The translations under genes and the position numbers were made by a program. A DNA stretch of 64,000 nt from Megascapheus bottae (taxonomy: Eukaryota; Chordata; Mammalia; Rodentia; Geomyidae): the NCBI GenBank assembly GCA_024803745.1, contig JANJXV010000128.1, forward strand, positions 2,006,001 through 2,070,000, given 5' to 3'. The notes beneath the pieces were generated by a model. It was given only the letters and a program-made list of their open reading frames with translations. It had not been told where the DNA came from and searched no databases. Every line of letters begins with the position of its first letter. The stretch's first letter is position 1. Positions 10,851 to 21,597 of the stretch are shown piece by piece.

Positions 10851-10976
10851 CTTCGTCTCCATCGTCTCCGAATGGGTAGAACAGGGCGACCGCGAGATTG
10901 ATGAACACAGCCAGGTTAAAGGAAATGCTTCCCCACAGAGAGATGTGCCTCGAGAACCAGAACAGCACGGGGTTAC
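10851..10976 (-). CDS. ITPR2: ITPR2 window exon 16, about 42 aa, membrane segment S1
   Basis: Reads (S)[18 protein letters not shown], then the hydrophobic [17 protein letters not shown] (S1), ending GDDGDE plus G. 126 nt, phase 1 to 1. The acceptor is CCTCAG|GT and the donor GAAG|GTAAGA. Confidence 0.97.
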
Positions 10977-11127
10977 CTGAGGAACAGCCAGGGCACGCGG
11001 CCAGGATGGAAAAGAACCATCAATTTCAACTCATCCTGTACTGAGGGCAGGTTGGTGCACTAGCAGAATCCACCAGCACCTGGCTGTGGATTTATTTGAG
11101 AAAGTTTCTTTAAAAAAATAATCCTTC

Positions 11128-11270
11128 TAGCCAGGTGCTGGTGGTTCACACCTGTTATCCTAGCTACTCAGGAGGCTGAGATCTGAGGATCATCATTTGA
11201 AGCCAGCCCAGGCAGGAAAGTCTGTGAGACTCTTATCTCCAATGCATCACCAGAAAGGCCCACACCTGAC
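11128..11270 (+). mobile_element. Geo-type SINE with internal deletion
   Basis: The head is intact, then the sequence jumps from the middle to the end, with most of the tRNA-like tail missing. Confidence 0.75.
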
Positions 11271-11312
11271 AATAATAATAATAATAATAATAGTAATAGT
11301 AATAATAATAAT
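11271..11312. repeat. (AAT)n microsatellite
   Basis: AAT units with TAG variants. It follows a SINE end. Confidence 0.9.
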
Positions 11313-11351
11313 CACTAACAGCTTTTCTATTTGACTCCTTCTTAATCTTTC

Positions 11352-11556
11352 TTTTTTTGGTTTTTTGCCAGTCCTGGTACTTGAACTCAGGGCTTGAGCA
11401 CTGTTCTTGGGCTTTTTCCTCAAGGCTAGAGCTCTACCACTTGAGCCACAGCACCACTTCTGTCTTTTTTCTATGTATGTGGTACCAAGGAATCGAACCC
11501 AGGTCTTCGTGCATGCTAGGCAAGCACTCTACCACTAGTCTAACCTCCTGGCCCTC
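11352..11556 (-). mobile_element. IDL-type SINE
   Basis: Full length, with B-box complement GGAATCGAACCCAGG. Confidence 0.88.
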
Positions 11557-11629
11557 CTTCTTAATCTTATAGCCTGCTTTTCCGGTAGCTATTATTTAGT
11601 TCTATTTATTTTTGGGAGTGGGGGGGATT

Positions 11630-11850
11630 GGATAGTAAGACGTGAACTCAGGGCTTGCTTGGGCTTTGCTTTATTGCTCAACCACTCTACCACTTGAGCT
11701 ATAACTCCACTTCCAACTTTTTGTTAATGAATTGGAGATAGGAGTCTCCTGAAGTCTTCTACCAAGGCTGGTTTTGAACCATGACCCTTAGGTCTCAGAC
11801 TCCTGAGTATCTGGAATTACAAATGTGATCCACCATTCACCAATACTAGA
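11630..11850 (-). mobile_element. Geo-type SINE, diverged
   Basis: Tail, middle and head in order. The outer head is decayed. Confidence 0.75.
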
Positions 11851-12131
11851 CTCAGAGAAGATACATAAGTAGTAATTTCCTCCTATGTGATCCCCCACTT
11901 CTCCCTGTATCCATGGTAACATGAACTCTAGACTGGTGACGCTCCCACACTCTAAAGACAGAAATCCCTAGCAGAGGTGAGCCGCTCATAAAAATTCCTT
12001 CAACACAAAGTTTCGTGGAAATCGCAGTCTCAGCACTGCAGCACAGTTACTGCTCTCTGGAAACTACCGATTTATGACATTTTAAATGGTAATGTATCCT
12101 GATAAGCTGGTGGGATTGGAAGAATTTACAT

Positions 12132-12384
12132 CCGGCCACGCCTGTAATCCCAGCCACTCAGGAGGCTGAGATCTGAGGGTCACAGGTTGAAAACAGTCTG
12201 GTAAAAAAATAATAATAATAATAATAACAAACACAAAAAAAAAAACGCCTAAAAGACTCTTGGCTCCAATGAGCCAGCTAAAAGCTGGAAGTGGAGCTGT
12301 GGCTCAAGTGGCAGAGTACTAGCCTTGAACACAAAAAGCTCAGGGACAGTGCCCAGATCCAGGGTTCAAGCTCCATGACTGGCG
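12132..12384 (+). mobile_element. Geo-type SINE with internal (AAT)n
   Basis: The head lacks the first bases. AAT repeat and A run at 12207-12244, then an intact tail ending ATGACTGGCGC. Confidence 0.8.
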
Positions 12385-12395
12385 CCCGCGCGCGA

Positions 12396-12440
<45 letters not shown>
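12385..12440. repeat. (CG)n(CA)n microsatellite
   Basis: CGCGCGAGCGCG, then about 18 CA units, at a SINE 3' end. Alternating purine-pyrimidine, so Z-DNA prone. Confidence 0.92.
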
Positions 12441-12443
<3 letters not shown>

Positions 12444-12494
12444 TGCACCATTTATGCACAAATTTAGTGGCTTCAGTTAAATGAGTACACTCAC

Positions 12495-12687
12495 TCCTGA
12501 TTTTCTTCTGCCACTTCATTTCATTGTAGAGATCTTCTGTTTGCTGGAAAAAGTCGTTCACCTTGCTTCCTTGCTCGTCTCTCTCGGTGGTGTTGAACAC
12601 GCGGTATTTGGATTCTCGGGTAAGGAATTCACAGATGCTGGGGACAGGAAAAACGATCTGTTCCATGGTTCTGTCATGACGAACAAT
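12495..12687 (-). CDS. ITPR2: ITPR2 window exon 15, 64 aa + 1 nt
   Basis: Reads [20 protein letters not shown], then [20 protein letters not shown] and ends WQKKIR plus A. This is the pre-membrane linker that couples the cytosolic domains to S1. 193 nt, phase 0 to 1, acceptor TTTCAG|ATT, donor AGGA|GTGAGT. An imperfect (CA)n and a SINE lie 50 bp beyond the donor. Confidence 0.96.
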
Positions 12688-12762
12688 CTGAAAGCATGAA
12701 GAAACGAATGGGCATTTGTTCCCGCCTGTGCACAGACTGGTGTTAAATGGGTTTGGTTTGGT

Positions 12763-12999
12763 TTTGCCAGGTGCGAAACTTGATTGAGCTCTTGAACTCG
12801 GGGCTTGGGTGTTGTCCCTGAGCTCTTCAGCTCAAGGCCACCGCCCTACCCCTTGAACCACAACAACACTTCCGGTTTTCTGGTGGTTAATTGGAGATGA
12901 GTCTCATGGACTTTAGTGCCAGGCTGGCTTTGAACTATGATCCTCAGATCTCAGTTTCCTGAGTAGCTAAGATTACACGTGTGAGCCACCGTGCCTGGC
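12763..12999 (-). mobile_element. Geo-type SINE
   Basis: Full length. About 75 bp upstream of exon 15's acceptor in the RNA sense. Confidence 0.82.
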
Positions 13000-13036
13000 T
13001 TAAACAGTGTTTTGTTTTGTGTTGGTGGTGGTAAGT

Positions 13037-13264
13037 GTGTGTCCTGGTACTAGGACTTGAACTCTGAGCCTTTTACTCTTAGCTTTTTCCACTTGAGGCT
13101 GGTGTTCCACAACTTGAGAGCCACAGTGCTACTTCTGGCTTTTTGTTCTTTAATTGGAGATGAGAATCTCCACAGTTTGGCTGCAGGCAGGCTTCAAACT
13201 GCAATCCTCAGAGCTCAGCCTCCTGAGTAGCTGGGTTTATAGATGTGAGGCACCAGTGCCTGGC
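13037..13264 (-). mobile_element. Geo-type SINE
   Basis: Second of two minus-strand copies in tandem order, ending GGCACCAGTGCCTGGC. Confidence 0.82.
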
Positions 13265-13429
13265 AGATAGATTTATTTTTATAAATGCAATGTCATTTAA
13301 GCATTTTCCTGTATGTAAATATTCACTATTTTGAAACTCTCTTGCTTGGTATTTGTGACCATTTAACTTTAGGCAGAACCCAAGTTGACAATTATGGATA
13401 GTAATGGTTTGTAAATCACAAATGGCTCT

Positions 13430-13470
13430 CTGTCTGTCTGTCTGTCTGTCGTCGTCCCCCCCCCCCCCCC
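13430..13470. repeat. (CTGT)n then C14
   Basis: Tetranucleotide repeat followed by GTCGTC and a run of 14 C. Confidence 0.9.
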
Positions 13471-13524
13471 GTCCCCGCTTTTCTTTCATTCTTTCTTTTT
13501 CTTGGTGCTAGTACAGGGCCTTGC

Positions 13525-13706
13525 TAAGCAGTGTGGTTTATTCTTATAATCCTTAGCTACTCAAGAGGCTGAGATTGGAGAATCCTGATTCAATGGCAAA
13601 CAAATCCAAGAGACTCTTACCTCCATTTGATAAGCAAAAGGCCAAAAACGAGCCATGTGGCTCAAATGGCAGAGCATTAGCCTTTAACAAAAAAGCCAAG
13701 GAACAG
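13525..13706 (+). mobile_element. Geo-type SINE, diverged
   Basis: Head CAGTGTGGTTTATTCTTATA, tail cut before the B-box region by the next SINE. Confidence 0.7.
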
Positions 13707-13921
13707 CTGAGCACTGGTGGCTCACGCCTGTGATCCTAGCTACTCAGGACGCTCCTGAGGATCGAGGTTCAAAGCCAGCCTGGTTGGAAAAATGCCTGAG
13801 ACTCTTATCTCCAATTAAGTACCAGAAAACCAGAAATAGAGTTATTGCTCAAAGTGGTAGCCTTAAACAAAAGAGCATAGGGACAGTGCCTAGGCCCTGT
13901 GTTCAAGCCTTACAACTGACA
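13707..13921 (+). mobile_element. Geo-type SINE
   Basis: Head CTGAGCACTGGTGGCTCACG, small deletion after AGGACGCTC, intact tail. Confidence 0.85.
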
Positions 13922-13949
13922 AAAAAAGGGGGAGAGGGGAGAGGAAAAT

Positions 13950-14085
13950 GGGGACAAAAACATGAGAAGGGGTATCAATGGGTGAGAAGTAATGCACCTC
14001 CTACCTCATGAATGTAACTGTAATCCCTTTATACATTACCCCAACAATAAAATATAAAAATAAATAAATAAATAAATAAATGAAT
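13950..14085 (+). repeat. L1-like 3' UTR remnant with (AAAT)n tail
   Basis: GGGTATCAATGGGTGAGAAG and TAATGCACCTCCTACCTC resemble the 3' UTR of the young L1 at 47530-47575 of this window. Confidence 0.6.
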
Positions 14086-14227
14086 AAGCCAAGGGACAGT
14101 ATGAGGCCCTGAGTGCCTCATACAAAATATACAAAATACAAGAAAATAAAGTAATAAAAAAATCCTGTACATAAGTTAAACAATTATGTAAAACAACTGA
14201 TATGGTAGAGGACTATAAGAAAAACAG

Positions 14228-14457
14228 CTGGGCACTTGTGGTGCATGCCTATAATCCTAGCTACTCAGGAGGCTGAGAAGAGAGGATCACAGTTCAAAAC
14301 CAGCCTGGGCCTAAAGGCCTGTGAGATTTTTATCTCCAATTAACTATCAGAAAACCAGAAGTGGTGCTGTAGCTTAAGTGATAAGAGTGTTAACCTTGAG
14401 CTGAAGAGCTCAGGGACGGTGCCCAGGTCCAGAGTTCTAGCCCCATGACAGACCTAA
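14228..14457 (+). mobile_element. Geo-type SINE
   Basis: Full length, head GGGCACTTGTGGTGCATGCC. Confidence 0.85.
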
Positions 14458-14871
14458 AAAAAGTTTATATCATCAACAGTGTCATTTAATTTACAAAAGA
14501 TAAAAAATGTAATGAAGAAATTGAATCAATTCTGTAGGTCAAGCTATTCTATCCAGTCAGGAAATGTTGTGTTTAATTCTGGCAGTCATGTTTTCACAAC
14601 CATACTCCAAGATGAGAGGTGATTGGACAGAATTGGACATGGGTTCATGCGAGTTCAAATATGTCTATTTTTTCCCACATATGACTCAACAAAGGTTTAT
14701 TTGATTTCTTTGGTGAATTGACGTGGGAGAAAATCGAAGTGAAAAGGAAGCCTTGAACCCCCAAAGTCTAAGTGCCCAGATGTTAGTAATGACAAAGGCT
14801 CTTTAAGTGGCAGGAATAATTATATCTGCTCTCTCCCCAAGTGGAACCTGTATCTTAGACTTAAAATCAAG

Positions 14872-15112
14872 CTGTAAGGTGGCTCATATCTGTCATCCTA
14901 GCTACTCAGGTGGCTAAGATCTGAGGATCAACGTTCAAAGCCAGCCCGGGCACAAAAGGACCTGAGACTCTTACCTCCAATGAACCTCTAGAAAACAGGG
15001 AAGTGGGGCTTGGCTCAAGGGTAGGGTGGTAGCCTTGAGCTGAAGAGCTCAGGGACAACGCCCAGGCCGAGTTCAAGCCCCATGACCCACCAAAAAAAAA
15101 AAAAAAAAAAAG
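14872..15112 (+). mobile_element. Geo-type SINE with A18 tail
   Basis: Ends AAGCCCCATGACCCACC followed by a long A tract and (AAAG)n. Confidence 0.85.
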
Positions 15113-15277
15113 AAAGAAAGAATTAAAATCAGAAACAGGATGTTTACAGGGTGATAGTAGGTCTGAGACTCTTCCTACATAACAAGTCATACATTTATGG
15201 CAGATAAACTGACCTTCAATAATATCAATTGGCATAATTATGTTCTACTCACCTTGTGTAGTAGGGTTTTATTTTTG

Positions 15278-15763
15278 GGTGGAGGAGGCTGGCCCTGAGG
15301 CTTGAACTCAGAGCCTGGGCACTGTCCCTTAACATTTACAATCAACTAGCACTCTGCCATTTGAAATACAGCTCCGTTTCTGGCTTTTTTTTTGGTCAGT
15401 TGTGGGGCATGAACTAAGGGCTTGGGTGCAATCCCCGAGTCTGGTTCTGCTCAAGGCTTACACTCGTATCACTTGAGCCACAGCACCACTTGGGGGTTTT
15501 GAGTGGTTCATTGGAGATAAGAGAATCTCAGGGACTTTGTTCCCCAGGCTGGCTTTGAACCGTAATCCTCAGATCTCAGCCTCCTAAGTAGCTAGGATTA
15601 TAGGCGTGAGCCACTGGTGCCTAGTTCACTCCCAGCTTTTTGATGATTACTTAGAGATGAGAGTCTCCAAAGTCTTTCCTGCCTGGGCTGGATTTGAACC
15701 ATGATCCTCAGATCTCTGCCTCTTGAGTAGCTAGGATTACAGGTGTGAATCACCAGTACGTGG
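15278..15763 (-). mobile_element. Geo-type SINE split by a nested SINE
   Basis: Tail at 15278-15383, head at 15627-15763. The break is a second minus-strand copy. Confidence 0.75.
15384..15626 (-). mobile_element. Geo-type SINE, nested
   Basis: Complete copy with its own T run, inserted into the SINE at 15278-15763. Confidence 0.78.
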
Positions 15764-16096
15764 CTTCACCCTGTTTAGTTTTATAAATACAAACATATAA
15801 AGGATATAAATACAAATACCTGATCCTGTGTCAAGCTGGAGAGAGTTGAGATATACGTGCAGCTAAAAATATTCCTTTATGATCAATACTGGTTAAATCA
15901 ATGAAGACCGGAAGTAAGAAGGGGAGATTCATTGAAAAGGGCCTGGGTGCTACGTTGTGTGTGAACATGAGAACTAGTGTGTCTGTGGAGAACTGAGTGT
16001 CAAAACTCTAATGTTCAATAACGTCTGTTTAGAAGATAATTATGGCAGGTAATCTGTTATAATACTATAAGAGCTGACTAATAAAACTGTAGAATC

Positions 16097-16322
16097 TAGT
16101 GGGGCATAAGTGACTCACACCTGTAATCCTAACTGCACAGGAGGCTGAGATCTGAGGATCACAGTCTGAAGCCAGCCTGGGCAGGAAAGTCTGTGAGACT
16201 CTTAATTCCAATGAACCACCAGAAAACTGGATGTGGAACTGGGACTCAGAGTGGTAGAGCACTGGCCTTGAGCAGAAGGCTCAGGGCAGTGAGTAGGCCC
16301 TGAGTTCAAGCCCCATGGTTGA
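16097..16322 (+). mobile_element. Geo-type SINE
   Basis: Full length, ending AAGCCCCATGGTTGAC. Confidence 0.85.
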
Positions 16323-16344
16323 CAAAAAAAAAGTAAATGCTTCT

Positions 16345-16345
<1 letters not shown>

Positions 16346-16400
<55 letters not shown>

Positions 16401-16414
16401 CAGAGACAGAGACA

Positions 16415-16466
<52 letters not shown>

Positions 16467-16512
16467 CAGAGAGAGACAGAGAGAGAGAGACAGAGAGAGA
16501 CAGAGAGAGAAC
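16346..16512. repeat. (GT)n(GA)n compound microsatellite
   Basis: About 22 GT, then GA with CAGAGA variants, between two SINEs of opposite orientation. Confidence 0.95.
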
Positions 16513-16525
16513 ACTGAGGCGAGAG

Positions 16526-16727
16526 CTCAGGGCTTCGCCCTCTCTTCATTTTTACACTCAAGGCTGGCACTCTACCACTAGAACCACAGCTCCACATCCA
16601 GCTTTTTGGTAATCAACTGGAGATTAGTCTCAAAGCCTTTCCCACCCAGGCTGGCTTCGAACCTTGATCCTCACATATCTCAGCCTCCTGAGTAGCTGGA
16701 ATTGTAGGTGTGAGCACAGCACCTGGC
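16526..16727 (-). mobile_element. Geo-type SINE, tail shortened
   Basis: Lies 90 bp from exon 14. Head AGCCTCCTGAGTAGCTGGAA. Confidence 0.78.
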
Positions 16728-16816
16728 TTAGACACCATCTATTCATATATATTTTTCAGTTCGGCTCACTCAACGTGGCTCCATCTCTCCAGAAATAAAA
16801 CTACAAGAGTGGCTAC

Positions 16817-16924
16817 CTCGATCTGGGCGGTGTGATTGGCGTAATGCTTCAAGGCTTCGTCTCCTTCATCCGGTTCAGATCCTGGTTTCAGCATGTGTTG
16901 TAGCAGTTTATTGTGGCGAGCCAA
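16817..16924 (-). CDS. ITPR2: ITPR2 window exon 14, 36 aa
   Basis: Reads [20 protein letters not shown] then [13 protein letters not shown]. 108 nt, phase 0 to 0, acceptor CTCCACAG|TTG, donor GAG|GTAGCC. Part of the cytosolic linker that contacts the membrane domain. Confidence 0.96.
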
Positions 16925-17089
16925 CTGTGGAGGGGGGGTGGGAAGAATTTCTAAAAATTAGGTTTTGTTTGTAAAGGTTCTAAGGAGTTCCAAAAGAGAA
17001 TGATTAATGTCTAGGACTTATATAGGGCTTGATTATTAAGGAAGTATCAGAAACTGGCATTTCGAATTGAAAATGCTAACAGATATAAT

Positions 17090-17362
17090 AAGCCAAGTTC
17101 TGATGGTTAAGATCTGTAATCCCAGCTATTCAAGAGGCTGAGATCTGAGGATTATGGTTCAAAGCCAGCCCGGGCAGGAAAGACCTCTGCTATCCAATGA
17201 ACCATCAAGAGGCCAGAAGTGGAGCTGTGGCTTAACTGGTAGAGCTCAGCTCTGAGCACAAAAGCTCTGGGACTATGGTCCTGAGTTCAGGCCCCTGGGC
17301 ACTAACCTTGTGCAATCTAGGGACAAAACCCAGGCCCTGAGTTCAAGCCCCAGAACCAATGC
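17090..17362 (+). mobile_element. Geo-type SINE with duplicated tail end
   Basis: After GTCCTGAGTTCAGGCCCCTG, a second tail end (CAGGCCCTGAGTTCAAGCCC) follows at 17304-17362. Either a tail duplication or a second truncated SINE. Confidence 0.75.
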
Positions 17363-17406
17363 ATGTGTGCGTGCATGCATGTCTGAATACACTCACACAT
17401 ACACAA

Positions 17407-17452
<46 letters not shown>
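17363..17452. repeat. (CA)n and GTGC alternating repeat
   Basis: TGTGTGCGTGCATGC, then ACATAC variants and about 22 CA units at a SINE end. Confidence 0.92.
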
Positions 17453-17454
<2 letters not shown>

Positions 17455-17876
17455 TTTTAAACAGAATTAAGAAATGTCCCAATGATTCTGAAGTATGTGA
17501 AAATGGTACAACACAGAGATTTTTTTGTTTTTGTTTTTTTTGTCCAAATTTGCAAAATGTTCAACCCAACTTCATAGAAATCAATAAATATATATAGCCA
17601 ATATCTTTCAAAATATTTAAATCCATGTCTATGCAAGCCTATTAAAAAGATCCTGAACAATAACCACTGTGAACCAGACTTTCAGTTCTTAGCGAGGGGT
17701 TCTCTCCAAAGTACGTTTTGTTTAGACAAATTAGTGTATTGCACACTTGGCCATGTACACATTCTTTCATATGACATTTTTTAAAAAAAGGAAACAAGAA
17801 AAAAAGAAGCAAGAGAAACAGCTCCCAAAATAGGGATAGTGACTTTACTGCTGCATTTAAAAAAAAAAAAAACTTG

Positions 17877-17930
17877 TATGTGTGGTGTGTGTGTGTGTGT
17901 GCATGCACGCGTGCACACGTAAACATACGT
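17877..17930. repeat. (GT)n alternating repeat
   Basis: GTGTG run then ATGCACGCGTGCACACGT, next to a minus-strand SINE tail. Confidence 0.85.
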
Positions 17931-18153
17931 ATGCTAGTACTGTGGCTTGAACTCAAGGCCTCATGCTTTTTGCTTGGCTTTTTCTCTAAAGGTTGGCGTT
18001 CTATCATTTGAGCCCCAGCTCCACTTTGAACTTTTTCTGGTTAACTGGAGATAAGAATCTCATGGACTTTTCTGTCTAGCCTGGCTTCAAACCTTTGTTC
18101 TTGGATCTTAGCTTTCTGGGTAGCTAAGATTACAGGTATGAGCCACCAGCACC
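17931..18153 (-). mobile_element. Geo-type SINE
   Basis: Ends ATGAGCCACCAGCACCT. Moderately diverged. Confidence 0.8.
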
Positions 18154-18517
18154 TAAACTACTGTTTAGGGGGAAAAAATTATATGAAAATACAAAAGAGC
18201 CAATGAATGAGGCAGCTGTAATAATATGACAGACAAAGGCTCCTTAATTAAAATCCATGAGAAAAAAAAAGATTTATTCAAGTACTTCATTTTCAAGTAA
18301 TTCCCATAAGAAATATCAGTGACAGAAGGACACATGAAAAGACAGTCATTCATCTGGGATACAATAATTTATTCAGCAAACATTCATTGCATGATTACAA
18401 AGTCCCCAAACACGATCAGTTTGGCAAAGAATTTTCTGAATGGCAGTCATTTTCATGTCCAGTAGGACATGTTGGAAATTATCTTATAATAGGCATTAAG
18501 AACTATAAATGATTACC

Positions 18518-18740
18518 ATGCTGTAACCCAGTAATTATACTTGCTGAAATTTATCCCAAGAATATAATCAGAGTAGCCAATAAAAGATGAATGCAACAGG
18601 ATGTTAATTAGAGACTAATTTATACTATCAAGTACATCAGAAATCTAAATGTCTAACAATGAGGAGTGATTAAATCAATTATGGCAGATTCAAAAGATGC
18701 ACAATTAGGCAAACATAAAAATTCTGTTTTGGAAAGTCCA
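18518..18740 (+). mobile_element. Ancient L1 remnant (ORF2 3' part)
   Basis: CTGTAACCCAGTAATTATAC, TTTATCCCAAGAATATAATC and ATTAAATCAATTATGGCA follow the order of the C-terminal ORF2 DNA of old mammalian L1s. Highly diverged, with no ORF. Confidence 0.6.
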
Positions 18741-18802
18741 TTTGTTGGGCTGGGGAAATGCTCAGGAAAGGAAAGAAAAGGCTTAAATTTTCATATAATC
18801 AT

Positions 18803-19020
18803 CTGGGAGCCCATGGCTCATGCCTGTATACTAGCCAGTCAGGAGGCTGAGAACAGAAGATCAAGATTGAAAGCCAGCCTGGTAGCAAAGTCTGTGAGTC
18901 TCTTATATCCCATTAAAAAGCACAAAGTAGAGATGTGGCTCAAACGGTAGAATGCAACCTTGAGTTAAAAAGCTAAAGGACAGCACTCAGGCTCTGAGTT
19001 CAAACCCCAATACTGGCACA
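18803..19020 (+). mobile_element. Geo-type SINE, diverged
   Basis: Head GGGAGCCCATGGCTCATGCC, ends CAAACCCCAATACTGGCAC. Confidence 0.78.
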
Positions 19021-19317
19021 CATACAGAGAGAAACAGAGAGGGGGGTGGAATTTCATGTAAGTAATATAATCTCTCTTACAGTATGCATTCCATACTGTA
19101 ATACTTTTCCATATACTTCCAAGTTCAAGTTGGCACTCATTAGAGACATAGCAACAAAATCAACAGGGAAAAGAAAAAACAGAAAGTGCTAGCTATGTGG
19201 AATCAAATAAACAATGAGGTTTAATAGATGTCACACATATACAAAGTACAGAAGTTGGCTTTGGATGATGAGAAATGACTTTCAGTAGAAAGCAACAATA
19301 AAAAAAAAATAGGAAAG
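19021..19317. other. Intronic AT-rich sequence
   Basis: Nothing recognised beyond a short GA run at 19026-19046. Confidence 0.5.
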
Positions 19318-19532
19318 CCCCGGAGCTTGTGATGCACATCTGTCATCTCAGCTACTCAGGAGTCTGAGATGTGAGGATCACAGTTCAAAGCCAGCCCAGA
19401 AGGAAAGTCCATAAGACTCTTATCCCCAATGAAACACCAGGAAACCAGAAGTGCCACTGTGGCTCAGAGTGGTAGAGCATAAAAGCTCAAGGAAAGCACT
19501 CAGGCCATGAATTCAAGTCCTGTGACTGATCA
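19318..19532 (+). mobile_element. Geo-type SINE
   Basis: Head GAGCTTGTGATGCACATCTG, tail ends AAGTCCTGTGACTGATC. Confidence 0.82.
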
Positions 19533-19849
19533 AAGACAGGGGGGCGGAGAGGAAGGAAACAGGCTAGAAAAGATAGAGTAGACACATATAAGGAAAGCAG
19601 AAACCAGAAGTCAGTGCTAAGGAAGCATTTTACATGCCACCTTATTATATGAAAGTCCCTTTTTTGATGTATTTATAGTTTTATGTAAATCTAGGCAAGT
19701 TGCTTCCAAAAGGCATTGCTTTTTCATCATGTCAGGTGCAGGAAAGACCAAAAGCAGAACCATCTCACTTCTTTGAAAAGCATAACAACAAACACTGAAA
19801 GTGGAACAAGCATCAAAATAAACTTTATGAAAAACAATTTGAGTAACAC

Positions 19850-20177
19850 AGGGAGGAGGAGGAGGAGGAGGAGGAGGAGAGGAGGAGGAGGTAATGGTGG
19901 TGAGGAAAGGGAGAAGGGAGGAGGAGGAGGAGGAACTGAGGGGGAGAAGGAAGGGGGGAGGAAGAAATGGAGGAGGAAGGGGAGGGAAGGAGAAGGGGAG
20001 GAGGAGGGGGAAGAGAGGGGAAGGGGGAGGAGAGAAGAGGAGGAACAGCGGAGGAGGAAAAGGAGGGGGAAAGGAGGAAGAGGAGGGGGAGGGGAGGGGG
20101 AAGAAAGGGGAGGGGGAAGGAGGCGAGGAAGGGGGAAGAGGAAGAAGAGGAGGAAAAAGAGGAGGAGGAGAAGAAAG
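19850..20177. repeat. Long G/A-only tract (about 328 bp)
   Basis: Almost pure purine on the plus strand, GGA and GGGGA units with rare pyrimidines. The long Lys/Arg/Glu/Gly-rich reading frames here are artefacts of composition. Confidence 0.97.
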
Positions 20178-20252
20178 AGGAAGTGGAGCTGTGGCTCAAG
20201 TGAGCAAAAGAGTTCAGGGACAGCACCAGGCCCTGAGTTCAAGCTCCAGGAC
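20178..20252 (+). mobile_element. SINE tail fragment
   Basis: Shared tail only, following the purine tract. Head absent. Then (ACC)n(AAC)n to 20276. Confidence 0.75.
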
Positions 20253-20371
20253 CACCACCACCACCAACAACAACAAAAAGAATATCTTTATAAGACAGTC
20301 TCCTTTATCACTACCATCTGCCCTGCCTCCCTGAACAATTTCAACAGCTTTCATTCTTTTCTTTTCTTTTC

Positions 20372-20463
20372 AATTGTGCCAGCCTCAGGAGAACTGAAAC
20401 TTAGAACACTGCCTTATGGCTTATTTACTGGTGACTGGTGCTCTACCACTTGAGCCATGCCCC
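20372..20463 (-). mobile_element. SINE tail fragment
   Basis: GTGCTCTACCACTTGAGCCA. No head follows. Confidence 0.6.
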
Positions 20464-20759
20464 CTTGCTTGGCCTTTTGCTGGTTGAGTGAATGGAGCCC
20501 TCTCCCCCCAGCCCTCCTACCGTCGTCCACCCTCCACAACAGAGCCTGCCCTTCAAAGCTTCTTAAAGTCTGTAGGGAGAGCCTGGCTCCGATGTCCCCC
20601 AGCCCACTGGTTGCAAGGCTAGCCAGTTTGAACAGCTGCACAGACAAGCCTGGTTTATGAAGCCACTGATTCGTGCAAGCTGCAGGCATGGCGTGATGAG
20701 CTCTCAAGAGAGCACCCATTAAATATCATTTGAATAAGAATAAAATAAAAACTCAACAA

Positions 20760-20990
20760 AAGCCGAGAGCGGTGGCTCATGTCTGTCATCCTAGCTACTC
20801 AGGAGGCTGAGGTCTGAGGATCATGGTTCAAAGCCAGCCCAGGTACTAAAATTCATGAGACTCTTATCTCCAAATAACCACCAGAAAACCAGAAGTGGTG
20901 CTGTAGCTCAAGTGGTAGGGCGGCGGCCTTAACCTGAAGAGCTCAGGAACAACACACCCAGGCCCAGAGTTCAAGTCCCACAACTGACAA
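20760..20990 (+). mobile_element. Geo-type SINE
   Basis: Well preserved, head AGCCGAGAGCGGTGGCTCAT. Confidence 0.88.
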
Positions 20991-21141
20991 AAAAACAACA
21001 ACAAAAAAAAACCCTCAACAAAATATACAACATCATATGGCTATATACCCATTTACTTCCCAATAAGTCTGTCTTAGAAACTTGAAAGTGCTGGTGAAAT
21101 TAAAATTTATCAAGTAATATTTACCACTAATGGTAAATAGT

Positions 21142-21371
21142 TGGTCCGGGGGCTTGAACTCAGAGCCTTGGTGCTGCCCCTGAGCCTCTTTGTGCTCAAG
21201 GCTAGCGCTCTACCACTTGAGCCACAGTACCACTTCCGCCTTTTTCTGAGTAGTTTATTGGAGATCAGAGTCTCATGGGCTTTCCTGCCTAGGCTGGCCT
21301 CAAACCTCAATCCTCGGATCTCAGCCTCCCGACTACTTCGGATGACAGGCATGAGCCATCAGTGCTCGGCT
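21142..21371 (-). mobile_element. Geo-type SINE
   Basis: Well preserved, ends GAGCCATCAGTGCTCGGC. Confidence 0.86.
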
Positions 21372-21597
21372 ACAAATGGGATTTTTATGAGCCACAAAAT
21401 GGAAATAATTCCTCCCCAAGAACTGAGAATTGAGCCTCCTAAACATCTAAGGAAAAGCAATCAACTGCTTCTGTTCCATGGCGCTGTGAAGTGGAAAGTT
21501 CCAGTTCAAAGAGAAGACAGCTCCCACGCGGGGAATCCTAACCAGGTCAAAGCGTACCCCTACATCACTGGACTGGGCTCTCTGATCTTTTCTTTGT

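Noticed and set aside
16202..16597. Ser/Leu and Thr/His repeat frames over (GT)n(GA)n
   Set aside because: Dinucleotide repeats give open frames without coding meaning. CA/GT frames elsewhere (17310, 31036, 33031, 34182) were dropped for the same reason.
19716..20453. 245-codon frame rich in Arg, Gly, Glu and Lys, with Ser/Leu/Pro frames on the other strand
   Set aside because: It lies in a purine-only tract. Stop-free frames follow from composition. The same applies at 26522-26788, 32116-32515, 54612-55320 and 60271-60618.
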